A stretch of 64,000 nucleotides of DNA from assembly GCA_947561715.1 (NCBI GenBank), contig OX387204.1, positions 2,051,001 through 2,115,000 on the forward strand, in the 5' to 3' direction. The notes under the pieces are model-generated. The model saw nothing but the letters and a program-made list of their open reading frames with translations, searched no databases and was not told where the DNA came from. Numbering within the stretch: the stretch's first letter is position 1; each line of letters opens with the position of its first letter. The stretch is from Ascidia mentula. Its lineage: Eukaryota; Chordata; Ascidiacea; Phlebobranchia; Ascidiidae. Both the position numbers and the translations under genes were made by a program. Shown piece by piece: positions 24,959 through 37,895 of the stretch.

Positions 24959-24964
24959 AATAAA
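24959..24964 (+). terminator. Poly(A) signal of the pentraxin-ZP gene
   Basis: Canonical AATAAA, 239 bases after the stop codon at 24720, and the first such signal downstream. Confidence 0.6.
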
Positions 24965-26784
24965 ATGATTTTTACCTGCATGACTGTTTCGTGTCACAGC
25001 TGTCGTAAATTGTACCCAGATTTTCTCAAAATTGTGATATTTTTCACTCTGCATACCTAAGATCGATTCATACGATTTCTATATTACCAAAGGCATAAAT
25101 TTTTGACACGGCGTGTGGGTTTCCACGGAAAGCCGATCGGCGTTGTTCAGAGCTGCGCGGCACTGCAACCCCGTTGTGATGTTCGACACGGCGTAAGATA
25201 GCAGAGCTTCTTCAGTCGTTACAAGAGTCCGTTGTGTTGGGGTAAATAATCGCAAGACGCCGGAAATTGGACACCGCTTCTGTTCGGGTGAGTGCAACTT
25301 TTCCAGGTTAATGTTTAATTGTTTAAGAACACACAAAGCTTACGAGATGACCCGGCTTAAGTTTGCTATTTCACATTGCTGAGCACGGAGCAGCTTTGGT
25401 TGTGCTTTATTTTTTGAGGGTGTATGTATGTTGTGTACTTCTGTGAGATAAACCATACCGTATTTTAGTCTGTACTACCTAAGACGCAATTGCAGAACAT
25501 ACGCGATACGCTATCAATAAAAGTCAATGTAAGTTCCAGAACCAATAAAAAGCCTGTAAAATCTACAGAAAGGGTCGTTACAAGGTACAATGGAGATGTT
25601 CCTAAAGTGTAAGGCTTACAGTAGCAACAGGTGGTATAGTGTTTATCAATACACTCATATTGCGAATTCACAATGGCCATGTGACATTGTGGCGTTGTTG
25701 ACACGAATGTAATTTGAAGCAAGTCGCTTGTGTTGGGATGTTTACGCCAGTGCCTCCCGCCCAAAGCGCATCGTTAAAAGATTACCTAGGGCAAAGCAGT
25801 TCATTTTCTCTGCATTCCGCTGGAACACTTTTAACTTTTATACGAGTCTGGCATGTAGCATGTGACATGTCGTTTTTATTAATTGGGCTTACACAAGTGT
25901 ACATTACTATACTTTAGAGTTTAGACAAACATAAATCGAATTTTTAAGAATGTACAGGCACCAAAAATCGCAATCATAGCGTTGCCTGCACTAATCAGTA
26001 AATTGGTAAACTTGTGTGCAAATTTTATTACACAAATCTTGTTATGCAACGGTTACAAGCTTCCAAATGACCAAACACTGAAATTCACTGTTCGTATTAA
26101 CACGCAAGATCAACAGAAAGTCTCAGGTTCACTGTATAATTAACCCTCCTTTGGGGTGTAGCTGTCAATGTTGAGTTAATCATTGAGCCGACATGGAGAG
26201 CGATAAATTCAACCACTATGAAGTGGAAAGTGTCACATCGAAGCGGTGAGTATACGCGGACAGGATCACACGGCAATGTTGGCGTATGAAGCGCAACAGC
26301 AATCACACAAGTTTCTAAAGCCTTTTTGTTAGTCTTACGGACCGTATTGAAAGATCGAATTTAAAAGGAATTCGTGCAATAAATACATTGTCTTTAATAT
26401 CCGATTTTGTGAATATTTTTCTTTTTGTTATGTTTTAAACCTACCTCGATTTTTACGTTTACCTGAGAAGAGAAAGCAACATGTGACCATCACTTACCGA
26501 TTTTATCACTAAAACATTTGGATAATTTACTCATAACAGTGGTGAATAACTCCCAACTCTAGAAAAAAAGAGCACGGCAAATCCTGGGGCTCGGCACCAA
26601 AATATTTGGGGCTCCTGGCCAGCTGACCGCTAAAAAAATTCTGTTTACAATTGCATTTCCTCTTAAGGTTTATTTGCCGTCACTTGAGTTCAATTTAATT
26701 AGATTTCTGGCATAGAGACAACAGTAAGGAGTGTATGATTTCTGTGATGCCTAATTTCTAACATGGAAAGTAACATATGACATT

Positions 26785-26802
26785 AAATTATATTTTGTTT
26801 AG
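26785..26802 (+). promoter_or_regulatory. Splice acceptor just upstream of the LRRC51 start
   Basis: A T-rich run ends in TTTTGTTTAG 28 bases before the start codon at 26831. It could be the acceptor of a 5' UTR intron or of a spliced leader, since ascidians are known to trans-splice a leader onto many mRNAs. The sequence alone cannot tell these apart. Confidence 0.4.
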
Positions 26803-26830
26803 TCATAGCATTGGGGAAATTTTGGCCAAA

Positions 26831-28620
26831 ATGGAACCAGAATTTGACGTGCAGAAGTTCGGCCCACCCGTAGATTTATCGTTTAAAGACGCCCGCAAGA
26901 TGTCAGGTGAGAGCGGCGTATAAGAACACAAGATATTCAACCAAATAAAGAAAGTGTTTTAATAACGAAGTCGTCAGATTTGTGTGTCTTACTGGTAAAT
27001 ACAAACCTAAACGATAATAAAAACCAAAATACTTCGTTATGTTTGCGTTTGTACGTTAAAAACGGGTGAGCGATTGGTAAAATCACGAAAATCTTCTGTT
27101 AACATTCCGTGGAAATTCTTAGATTTCGACATATAAGCAAACTAACACCCCGAGATTTCTTTCATATAGATCTCACTAAAGCAACTCCTAGGCCTGGTGT
27201 CCATTCTTACGTCACAATCCCCGTCGCACTGCCGAGCATCGAACCAGCCCCGAGTGTGACACCTAGCGGTGAAACTAAAAAGGAGGAAACGGCAAAGCAG
27301 CCAGAGGCAGAAAACAAACCGAAACATGTCAAGTATTCTAGGTGGGGTTGTGTGAACAAAAAACGTCACAGATTGTCCTGGCAGTAAACCCTTTGTACAG
27401 CCGTTATAGGTTATGTTGCCTCAACTAACACATTATTTACCAACATGCCAAAATTCTCAAAAAAGCATGCAAAACTTACCCACAAGTAGAGTTGTTGTTC
27501 ATTAAAAACAAAATAACTTTTATAGTGTCATTCTTGCTTGCATGCATTGTAATTTTTAAGCGATTTATAAAACGACTTTTGCTTGCATGCAATAACTTTG
27601 TTGCAAAACAGACTATTTTTAAAACACATCGTAGAGACATTAAACGTTCGCATATTTTCCGCAGCAAAGCCATTCGCTTCAGCAACAACTCGTTGTCATC
27701 CTTCGACGGTTTTTCCACCATGATTCAGGCAGTTCTACAAACCGCTGACTCATTGGAGTGGGTGGATTTGTCTTTCAATGATCTGCCTAAAATAAGCGAG
27801 GTGTTGCAGTAGTACATTTCAGTGTTGACCAACCATAAATACCTTCGTCTCTTTAATACAGGCTCTACTCGAACTGGCAAACCTGAAAGTGCTCTACCTC
27901 CACGCTAATGTGATTGACGACATCAAGCAAACAGACAAACTTGCCGGTTTGCCAAGCCTGAAAACGTTGACGCTCCACGGAAATCTTATAGACGCTTCCA
28001 AAGGCTACAGGTGTGATGTTGGTTAAAACACAAGCTAAATTTCTACTAGCCGAATGCTATTGTTTATCACACTGAAATGTGAACCCAGGTTATCCAGGTC
28101 ATAAATAGCTATCAGATTTTGCTCTTGGTATATAGGCGTCTCCAGTGAAGCGATATTGCCAATTTCCCACCACTTACTCACTGAATTCTATGCGTTTGCC
28201 ATCCAAACATGAGATTGCAACGCCGCTGTTTGAACTGGGCCCAGTTTTAATTCACCGCACGGTGGCAGTGCCGTGCCATTTAAGTCGTAAAATATTTGTT
28301 TTAAAGGTTGGGAGTTCAGTTACCTTGTTGTCACATAGCAATGCAGGGTCACTATTCTCCATAAAACAATGCTTGTAAAAATTACGAGTTGGCTTAACCT
28401 GTTATTTAAATCCATTCAACGTTAGTCTGCGTTCACAATATCCTGACAGTATTTCTCACAACGTTTCAGACAATATGTGGTGACCCAAATTCCTCAGCTC
28501 CAATATTTCGACTTCAGTCGAATCACCAAAGCGGACAGGGACAAAGCGATGACATGGAGGCAACTGAAGATCGTCGGGCACCACCACAAAAAGAAGAAAA
28601 AAGCTGAGAAGACAGACTAA
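26831..28620 (+). CDS. LRRC51: Leucine-rich repeat-containing protein 51 homologue
   Basis: Five exons: 26831-26906, 27170-27341, 27665-27800, 27862-28010, 28470-28620. Phases agree throughout, giving 684 nt and 227 residues (human LRRC51 is about 192). The N-terminus has PPVDLSFKDA, like PPLDYSFRSI in human. The leucine-rich repeats carry WVDLSFNDLPKISE, LKVLYLHAN and LKTLTLHGN. The last exon gives RQYVVTQIPQLQYFDFSRIT and KADRDKAMTWRQLKI, ending in a Lys-rich tail with a KKKKKAEKTD end. The family is cytoplasmic, linked by expression to cilia and flagella, with no enzymatic motif. The extra length lies in exon 2, a Pro/Glu/Lys-rich insert. Its 3' end converges on PSMA6, whose stop codon is only 230 bases away. 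Confidence 0.93.
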
Positions 28621-28850
28621 GCACTTTGCCACAAGATCTTTTATTGACTACATGACATTACACGAAATTTCAGCCCTTCGGGCAACAACAACTCTGCAGT
28701 TCTCATGCACTTCTCTGATTTTATTGTTGTCATTTGTAAATAAAATTGCTTTGCAAACGTTTTAAAGCAGCTCCACAAAAACGCTGCACACAAGTCATTG
28801 AACTTTAACATTGTAAGGAGAATCAGTAGCAACAGTACAACATGAAAACC
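28621..28850. terminator. Convergent 3' ends of LRRC51 and PSMA6
   Basis: Only 230 bases separate the two stop codons. A plus-strand AATAAA lies at 28739-28744, and minus-strand AATAAA strings at 28720-28725 and 28640-28645. If these are used, the two mRNAs share antisense 3' UTR sequence. Confidence 0.6.
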
Positions 28851-30148
28851 TTAGTCCTTTTCAGCTAAGATGGTGAGGTAACGGTCAACTTCCTCTTCTG
28901 ATAGCACTCGGAAACGTGGGTTATCCCGTGTAACCACGGCAACCTCCAATTCGGATGGTTTAAAATCAGCCGACAAGATGTGAGTGAGGCAAGACAGAGC
29001 AACATCCACCGTCTTCTCCAAATCCCAGGAAGACTCCTTCTTTTTCTTTACCTTCTTCTCAAGAAAAGTGTTTGCCTCTGTTTGTTTCACGCCAGCACTG
29101 GTTGCTCTGAAGCCACAATAGTATCCTGCAAGAGAAAAACACATGTTCCAAAATTTCATCGAAGTGAATTCAATTTATTCTACTTAACTTTCATTACTAC
29201 TGCAGCAAAAGAAATACAAAACATTAAAACAATTCGTTAAGGCAAAGCAACTTTTCTTCATAACAGTAAAATACAAATTAGCACCTCTACCATTAAGCTT
29301 ATGTTACAAATGTACACAACAAACTTTATCACAAACATTTTTGCAAGCTGTAACGTAAATGTATTACCTGCTGGGTCACATTTGTACATCATAGGTTTGT
29401 CATATTCCTCATCCCAACCAACCATAATCATGCAACACCCTTTTGGTCGCATTTCTGCATTCTGCGTGTAAACCTGAAACAAAAACCCAAACATAATAGT
29501 TGTTTGATAGAAAGATAGAACATGGATTATTTGATGTTTAAATGCAAAATGATGTAAAAAATGTGGAGTAAGTTTTTATCAAAATACCAATTTATTTGAT
29601 GTTGAACTAATGATTATGCAAAATGCAAGTTTCATTCTCTTTGTACAAGGTATTTATAATTAAAAATGGTTATATAGGGAGATAATCATGAAAGTTTTAA
29701 GTGCAAGAAATATACAATACCATTGGAAGATCTAATTGTAAGTAAAATAAAAATATATGGAAATATTATATAAGCCTACCTGAGAAATGTCAGCCATTCT
29801 TTTACACAAACTGTCCACTGGAATTTCATAACCATACTTGTACTTCCAGTTGATAGCTTCATGTCTGGCACGCAAAACTTGAGACCTGCCATCAGCGGTC
29901 ATACCAGTCATAACACATCCAATACTTGGGGTCAATTGGAACATATGGGTGATTGTTGAAATGTCCATCAGTTTGTCTGGGACTTTGCGCTGGGTCATCA
30001 CAACGGCACAGTCATCACCTCTTACCCCCACTGACGTTAATCCTGCCTGGTTAATGGCTTTAAATGCATATTCTACTTGATATAGGCGGCCTTCCGGCGA
30101 GAAAATTGTGATATGATGATCAAAACCGGCACTGCTACCACGAGACAT
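28851..30148 (-). CDS. PSMA6: 20S proteasome subunit alpha type-6
   Basis: An α-ring subunit of the 20S proteasome, structural and not catalytic. Three exons in transcript order: 30148-29780, 29473-29368, 29125-28851; 750 nt, 249 residues (human 246). The start is [20 protein letters not shown], which contains the proteasome α-subunit signature ([19 protein letters not shown]). Further matches are [61 protein letters not shown] and [21 protein letters not shown] Met four codons upstream (30160) is open but is not part of the conserved N-terminus. An acceptor-like TTTATTTTCAG precedes the gene at 30196. Nothing unusual in the protein. Confidence 0.98.
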
Positions 30149-31621
30149 TATGGCAACCACAGTTTTATCAACAGCTTATTTAAATTTACAAATACCTGAA
30201 AATAAAGACACAATTTAAAGATTATTACGCAAAAACCTTTCACAATTATCATACGATAACCAGTATCAACGTAGTTGCAAATCAACAAATTCTTCAATTT
30301 TCATGCATTGTCACTGTAAAGTTTTATAAGATGAGAGGTAGGAAAATACTACTGCTTTTAAAAAGGCAATTAGATTTTTCGATCAACAAGCAAAAGTTTA
30401 TTTAAAAAATTCTTTTAAATTTATTTTTTATTACATTTCAATCCTATTTTTTTGTGTATTGCCCAGTAGATCAGATATTGTCTTTAATCCGTGCTATCAT
30501 CTTACATATCATCATATACCTGCCAAATTACAAGGCCCGTGTGGATCAAAAAAATGACAATCAAATGTTGATTTTCTGCGTCAAATGTATCAGGTTGGAA
30601 TGTTTTCGCGGGTGCAAGATAGCATGTTAAACATGGTGAAAAGTATGCAAATGTTAGGTATGCTTTATTGATGTTGCTCGGTTACACTTACTGCATCAGT
30701 GCTGAAACAGTATTTTGCTACTCAGGGAGGAGCACATGTGTTTTTTGAACATTTTTGCAAAAGCCATAATTGCCGCAAGACGAGATTAACCCACGAGCAA
30801 ATTCTGCAAATTCATGGTGTTCTCGTTTAATCAAGCCTGGGCAATTTAGATCATTAAGTCAAGAAATTATGACGTCATAGACGCGTGCTCTAAAACGTAA
30901 TTGTGGTTCGCAACAGCGATTTAATTGGAACAAAATTGCCAGCTGGTCAAATTGTTCCAGTCGGCTGCGTATTTCGTTGCGCCGAAAGAAATTAACACTT
31001 ATTACTGGAATTACAGAGGCATTTTGCCGATTTTTAGTCAATACAAATCTACGGCAAAAGACCTGTAATTTATCCGTAATTTTCGAGAGTTTTTTGAACA
31101 CACTGTCTCAACGACAAAAACACTTGTGTGTTTTTTCTTGGAACCAAGTAAAACAGCACTTGTTAACAAAACTACGTCGTTACTCTTTTCCTATTGTATG
31201 AGATATTTATGAAACTCTTACTTTTTGGCGTTATTTTTTACAATTTATTTTTATTTTTTCGCTAATTGGGTGCAAACATCCCGACCAAAAAGGTAAACCT
31301 AGTTAGAGGGCCTAAGCTCCTGCATAAATATTATTTTCCACCATGCGTTTGTTTGTATATTTAGGCAACGCCTTACTCTCCTCTATGTATATCTGTACCA
31401 ACTTCTGCCTCCGCCAAGTCAATTAAGAAGCATGATTGTTTTTTAAATAGGCGGTCAATTACATTAGACGCAATGTAATTTCAAAGGGCCGCCGTCGACG
31501 AGTTTTTTTCGTCGTTCGCGCACGACATTTTAACGTACAATTCCCCACACAATTGCCCTTAAACGTGGGCCGCCAATTAAACAACTCTTACTGATCGTCA
31601 CGATTTTCGCCGAAAAAATTG
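30149..31621. other. Divergent intergenic region between PSMA6 and the 12-CCP gene
   Basis: About 1.5 kb with no supported gene. A small frame at 30859-31101 (minus) overlaps one on the other strand and is not convincing. A short palindrome, ATTACAT-n8-ATGTAAT near 31459-31480, lies about 150 bases before the TATA box and could be a factor site. Confidence 0.45.
30196..30207 (-). promoter_or_regulatory. Splice acceptor just upstream of the PSMA6 start
   Basis: On the minus strand CTTTATTTTCAG ends at 30196, 47 bases before the start codon. It is compatible with a 5' UTR intron or with spliced-leader addition. Confidence 0.4.
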
Positions 31622-31629
31622 TATATAAA
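31622..31629 (+). promoter_or_regulatory. TATA box of the 12-CCP gene
   Basis: TATATAAA about 100 bases before the start codon at 31725, in otherwise GC-richer DNA. This spacing would give a 5' UTR of about 65-70 bases. Confidence 0.65.
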
Positions 31630-31724
31630 CCCCTGACACGCCGACATCGAATCACAATCTGTCTTCTAGCGACAGTTGAAGGAAAATCATCAGGAAGAAG
31701 TCCTCTCCTCTCCGAAACCTGAAC

Positions 31725-34700
31725 ATGTCTATCAAGTTGTCAGTCGCTCTGTTGGCTGTTCTATTTTGCCAAGCCCTTGGGTCTGGCCTGACGCTTTTCA
31801 GTAAGTGCTTGTAATTATTTTTATTTTTTTACGTTTGTTTTCGACAGTAAATTAATCTTGTGACGTTTGCTGTAGATAGTTTAATATAACAGCTCTGCAC
31901 ATAGGTTAGATTTTTCTTAACATTATTTCAAAAGGAAACTTTCGTGTCTGTTAAGAATTCTAGTCTTAATCGTAGCTTATTCGCAGGCCGTCGTTGCTAT
32001 GTACGCCGAGTATCCTATGCAACTTACACACCCCGGCGCTCGGTTCTCTACAGTGGTCAGTCTGTCACCTACAAATGTAATAGCGGTTACGAACTGGACG
32101 GACCCGCAGTGGTCAAATGTGGACATTTTGGGTTTACGACCGCATTCCCCAAGTGCATCAGAATCAAAGGTGAGGATTCATGTTCGTATTTGATACTAAC
32201 AGAACGCACGCTCGGTTGCCGGGCCATCACTGCCGTAAGTATAAACGACATCCCACATATGCGATAATTTAATTTTGGCTCAATCTAGCCCGCGATAATT
32301 TAATTTTTGGCTCAATTAATTTGCATTAATTGATAATGCCCATATAAGCGGAATAAATTTTTCCTTTGCACTAAATTATAGTTGAATTCAATCAGAAACA
32401 TTATATGTTTCAAACAATTTATTTTATAAACTCATTTTCTAAAAAGTTGACTTGTTCATTTCCTTCATCCAAAACAAATAGGAAATCAGCATTTTTTGAA
32501 ATCTCACAGGTTGCCGCGCCCCGGCCAGAAGCCACTTTCCAACAGGCATGACCTACACTCCTAGGCAGTCATTTTACAAGCCAAACTCCAAACTCTGGTT
32601 GTCTTGCGCCGATGGCTACACTCTGAGAACCCGCTACCCCAGTTACGAAAGCATCCGCTGTTCAAACGGAAAGTGGTCACCTGTTCGTGCAACTTGCCAA
32701 CGTAAGTAGAAACCAGCAAGTAACAAAAACGCCCCATATTTGCTCACAAGACCTTTTTTGCCAAAATCTAATCAGGCACCCGAAGTGAGGTTATCGGCTA
32801 AAACATAAATAACCTTATACTTATATTTTGTGCGAATTGCGATCAGTTAACGACTAGGTTGCCACCAACAGGTTTAAAAGATTTTATAAAGTCAAGCGGT
32901 TGTTTTAATTGAACCATTCCACCTGAGTACCGATACCCACAGTAAAACAAAATGCCCTAAATAATAAATTCTCGTGCAGGCAACATCGTATGCCCAGCCC
33001 CAGAGGATCCAGCTAACGGTTACATCAAGGGCAAAGGACCCTTCATCCCCGGCACTAAAGTCTGGGTTATCTGCAGAAAAGGATTCGTCGCTAGCGGCAA
33101 GAAGGACTTCACCTGCCAGGGCAACGGCGAATGGAACGGGGAATTTCCCACTTGTGACCCAATCAGTAAGTGATGATTTCTGTTTCGTTGCAAAGATTCG
33201 CAATTTTTGCGCCCTTCGCATAAAAAACGAACTGCACACGACACCAAAATTATACAAATAGTTTACTTAAGAGGTAATCAAATATTCTATAATTTTTTCC
33301 AGTCAAATGCGACTCGCTCGGCGACATCGATAACGGATCGTTTGAACCGGAAAGTGCAAAATATGACGTCGGTGCGGAAGTGACGTACGAGTGTGAAGAC
33401 GGTTTCGAGTTGTTTGGCGGACCGGTCCTCACTTGCCAGGATGACGGAACATTCGACGAACAAAAACCCATCTGCATTCGTGAGTTTGCAAAGCAAGGCT
33501 TGTCCGATAGCTCAGGCCAATTTTAAAAAGTGATGAAAGTTTTTCTTGTACATTTGTTCATACCAAAATGTCAATTATTTTCACATTTTAAATTGCTTTT
33601 GGCTCATTTTAACATAAATTCCTTGCCCTTCGCTTGGCAATTTTCGAAATATTACTCATCACCATATATTCCACACTTTACAGCACTAACATGCGAAGCA
33701 CCAGCCGCCCCCGAAAACGGTTTTGTTAATCCCGATGACCTGGACATCTACCCTGTCACCACTCAGATCGTGTTCGGATGCAATGGAGGATTCCAATTGA
33801 TTGGCAGCAGCCATATTGTATGCGAAGAAGATGGAGAGTGGTCGGATGAATTCCCAACTTGCGAAGGTAAGTTTGGTGCTTGTTTACGCTCCTGGTAATG
33901 TTTGCTGCTGCGGATTTTTAAATTGCGTCTTTCTTGATTTGTTGAATGCATCAAAAACAGTTTTGTATGACATTTTACACGGTGTAATTTATCCCATCAA
34001 AATACTGCATGCAAATGCAGCATAGTAGTGGCATTTGTCGTCATCGATACAACGCAACCTGATCCGCAACGAAGTCATTCGGTTAAATCAAATGCGTCTG
34101 ACTCTCGTTAATCCTTACAGAAATCTTCTGCGACGCACAGCCCATCGACAACGGATTTTTCACCCCTGACAGCGAAACGTTCGTCGTTGGCCAGGATGTG
34201 ACTTACGAATGCGACCCAGGATACGTTTTGGACGGAGAGGCGACCATCCAGTGCCAAGCGGACGGAGAATTCGACCAAGATGCACCTTCATGTGTTCGTA
34301 AGTCAAATATGAGTTTTTGTACGTATCAGGAGGCCTATTTAGTTTGTATTCTTCTCAGATTTTTATACCCCTTACTGTCCCAACGTATGTAATAATATAC
34401 ATATATTAAAGGACGTGAGTATGTTAGAAAAAATTGACTGAAATTTAGAAAGCAACCACAATTCTAAAAAAAATTAAATTAAAATCACTAAATACGTTCC
34501 AGTTTCACACTTTATTACAAAAGTAACCTAAATCAACTTTTGATTTAAATAGGTTTAAACTTTGTAAGTTTCAAACTAAACTAATTATCTAACTGGTTTA
34601 CAGGCGTCCAATGCGCCTTCCCCGGAGATATTGACAACGGTTCGCCCGACTCCAACGATGAGTTCTATAACGTGGACGACACAGTGACATACGAATGCGA

Positions 34701-36969
34701 CGAAGGTTACGAGATTGACGGCGAGGCTGAATTGACTTGCCAAGACGACGGTGATTTTGCACCTGGACTCCCAGCCTGCGTTGGTAAGTTAAAGGTTTTC
34801 TTATCGTTAATCACGCGGTGAATTGGATGAAATAACGCATATTGGGAAAAAGGTAACTTTCATCGGCGATATTTCTATGAAGTTTTGTTCGCACTGAGCA
34901 ATCTAAAGGTAAAAAAAAAACTCCAAATACGTAATACTTATTAAAGTTTAAAGTAACCAGCCGCTAATTCGCAAAATAAGTTTGTTTGAAACAATTTCTC
35001 CAACGGGAATAATAAAACAAAATTATTGCCAAAAGAGCCGTACCGCAGCTATACAACATGCCTGTCAGCATCGCCACTAATTTATTCACACAAAAACGAG
35101 GTTTGTGATATGAACTTGATGTTGTTTGCAGCCATCCAGTGTCCTCAGCCACCAAGAATCCCCAACGGTTATGTCCGAGGCGACGACTTTAGCGTTGGCA
35201 AGAAGGTGTGGGTCATTTGCAACAGAGGTTTCGAACCTGAGGGACAGAAGGATTTGCTCTGCTTGCCAAACGGTCAATGGAACGGAAAGTTCGCCACATG
35301 TGTTAGACCAAGTGAGAATTGCAAACAAACAGATTGCTCACTGCGCAGTGTTGCAAATGTATTGGAGATATTTTTTAGTATGATTTAATTTTTGTCATTT
35401 TTATCTTTATTGCAATCTACTTACGTTCACGAACCTTCCGCGGTCGTTACAAGTTTGTAATCCCTATTTTCTGCAGCTTGCCCCGCACCGGTCGTGCCAG
35501 ATCAAGGAAGCATCAAGGGTGCCAGGGACGAATACGTGAAGGGCAACAAAATCTGGTTTTTCTGTAACGGTGGTTACATTCTGAAGGGAAAGAAGGACTT
35601 GGAATGTTTGGCCGGCGGACGCTGGAGCGCCCCTTTCCCAACTTGTGAGAAGCCAGCAGTGAAAAGTACGTAAATATCCGTTTCTCTTGTTAGGTTTTAA
35701 GCAGACCCACCGGTAGTTTGCGTAGGAATGGCGATTATGAATTTTACTGTATTTCGCGAAAAACATTGGCCCATAATAACACATATGCAGTATACATAAT
35801 GTTTGCTATTACTACTTGATTGTTGAGTGAATACGGGTTTATATCTGGGGAATTTATCAACAGCTTGCCGGAAACCGATTGTATCTGAGAACGGAAGACT
35901 CAAGGGAGGCAGAGACTTCTACGTTCCAGGCAACAAGATCTGGTTCTTCTGCAATACCGGATACGTGCTAAAGGGAAAGAAGGACTTGGCATGCCAGAGA
36001 AACGGCAGATGGAACGCACCTTTCCCAACTTGCGAGAAAGCTGGTAAGAAACGAATGCGACGAAGGTTTCGAGATTGACGACGAGGCTGAATTGACTTGA
36101 CAATAAGACGACGGTGATTTGTATCTCGAACTTATTTCGAAACCCTGATATTGATAACATTAAGACATATACGGGCGTCTGATTTTCGATTCTAACCCTG
36201 TCAAAACAATTGGCCCCGTGCATTTTCACAAGAGCCCTTTAGTCGTGTCTGGTGGTATTGCTAAAAAATATACAGCCATAAGTGTCAGGTTAATGGCAGT
36301 GCCCTTGAACTAGCATGTGAAAACCCACCACTGATAACCTTCTATCCAAAAGGCTGCCCCGATCCTGTGGAACCAGAGAACGGTAGAATCAAGGGAAAGC
36401 GCAACAACTACGTTGCCGGAAACAAGATCTGGTTCTTTTGCGACAATGGTTACCAACTGAAAGGAAAGAAGGACTTAGCATGTCAGAGAGACGGCTCATG
36501 GAGTGCGGGATTCCCCACTTGCGAAAAACGTGAGTGTCGTAAAAGCGATGCATAGTTTAATTTCTATGACTGATATATATTACTTGATAACATTTATAAA
36601 ATTTAAAATATGTTTGTTATTTTAAGAATCTTAATGTATCTGCACTTCAAACCTCTGATCACTCATTTGTTTGCAGAATGCGGTCGCCCGGATAGAGTAT
36701 CATACGCCACATACAAGCCATACAAGAGAAGCTACGATGTTAACGACAAAGTGGAATACAAATGCCGCCGCGGCTACTTCCTCATCGGTGAAGACGACCT
36801 GAAATGCCGTAGCAACGGTAAATGGGCCCCGATCCCGCCCAAGTGTGCAAGCACAAGCTCTTGCAGGAACAGATGTAACAAGTACATCAGGGGAGCCAAA
36901 TGCCAATGCAACTCCAGCTGCAAGCGCTACGGAAACTGCTGCAGCGACTTCGTGAAACGATGCCACTAA
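31725..36969 (+). CDS. Secreted protein with 12 CCP (sushi) modules and a C-terminal somatomedin-B domain
   Basis: Predicted secreted modular protein of 790 residues. Exons: 31725-31800 (signal peptide, MSIKLSVALLAVLFCQALG), 31987-32169, 32510-32701, 32980-33165, 33303-33479, 33684-33866, 34121-34297, 34604-34783, 35132-35311, 35477-35665, 35864-36043, 36353-36529, 36677-36969. Every intron is phase 1 and every internal exon is one CCP module: four Cys, a late Trp in most, and endings such as PTCE. Modules 9-11 (exons 10-12) share GNKIWFFC and LKGKKDL, so they arose by recent duplication. The last exon adds a 35-residue somatomedin-B domain (about 756-790) with all eight Cys, including CQCNSSC and GNCCSDF. 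There is no transmembrane segment or RGD. CCP modules bind proteins and glycans, as in complement regulators and adhesins; SMB binds protease inhibitors and receptors in vitronectin. The function here is unknown. Paralogue: the gene at 41294-56102. Confidence 0.93.
36050..36121 (+). pseudogene. Relic CCP exon fragment in intron 11 of the 12-CCP gene
   Basis: Starting seven bases after the exon 11/intron 11 boundary (exon 11 ends at 36043), about 72 bases closely match 34691-34766 in exon 8 of the same gene (shared ACGAATGCGACGAAGGT, GAGATTGACG, CGAGGCTGAATTGACTTG and GACGACGGTGATTT). The copy carries a stop and lacks both splice sites, so it is a dead partial duplicate of that module. Confidence 0.8.
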
Positions 36970-37895
36970 GTATGAAAAAGTGCTTTTCCTGTTACGAATT
37001 TAACCTAAACTATCGAGGTGCTGTTAAACTAGAAAAAAATATAAGTTTGGGATTTTCAACTGTACGTGCGTAAATATACAAAAACAACAATCCCTCTGAT
37101 CTATATAATTACTTTGTTGCAGATTCTTTCCCAGCCCCCCGGAACTCCATCATCGAACACCAGTTTTGTTGCATAGATGTTATTGTAATGCGTAGATATG
37201 ATACACACAAATAAAAACATATGTGTTATTCGTTGCCTGCTTGTAACGTGCTTCAAGTATTGAGATTGTAATTCAGAAAAATTATTACGTAAGCGAATCA
37301 GTGTTAGCACTACGTGGAATATAAAGTTTGGTGTTAAAAAAAAAACTTGCAAAAACAGAACTTCACAACGATTGGCCATTTCGGAGAAGTGTAATGCTTC
37401 TATTGAAATTCATCAAAATATAATTTTAATTAAACAATAGGCAGCTTACACACTAGGGCAATGAAACGAGAGCCTTATATGTATTGTATGTTATGCAAGG
37501 GTGTCAATTGCATAACCCAAAAGAGTTTCCTCAAGAAATAACAATAATAACTCCGACTGACTAAGGAACTGAAACCCCCAACGAGGTTTAGTCTTTACTG
37601 CGCAAAGTTGGACAGTCTAGTTATGTGTTTGTGCCTGCATGGTTGTTCTTATAGGTATGTCAATGCCATTATGTTGAAATGCAATTCCTCTGTAGTATAT
37701 AGCTGGCCTTGGAAGGATGTTAAGAGAAACAAAAAATCATTTAAAAACTGTCTCTTTGTTGGTGCCAGGGTCTTTTTTGTATCAGCATTAAAAAAATATT
37801 CGACCTGTAAACAGTTGATAGCAAAACAAAAATTAGAAAACAAGCCACCACAGTAGCACTTCGATCATTTCACACAATGCAAGCAGTGTGTTAAA
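36970..37895. other. 3' UTR of the 12-CCP gene and spacer before COPS8
   Basis: A canonical AATAAA at 37210-37215 is the likely poly(A) signal, about 240 bases after the stop codon. The rest up to COPS8 holds only an unconvincing 82-codon frame (37608-37856) with an overlapping frame on the other strand. Confidence 0.6.

Larger units (their letters stand above)
24721..26830. other. 3' UTR of pentraxin-ZP gene and intergenic DNA
   Basis: The pentraxin-ZP transcript probably ends after AATAAA at 24959-24964. Beyond that no gene is supported; frames at 25079-25336, 25465-25764 and 26097-26306 (minus) lack family resemblance and splice partners. An acceptor-like site ends at 26802 just before LRRC51. 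Confidence 0.5.

Noticed and set aside
37608-37856. 82-codon plus-strand frame before COPS8, considered as an upstream exon.
   Set aside because: Not similar to any COPS8 N-terminus, and a comparable frame exists on the opposite strand.
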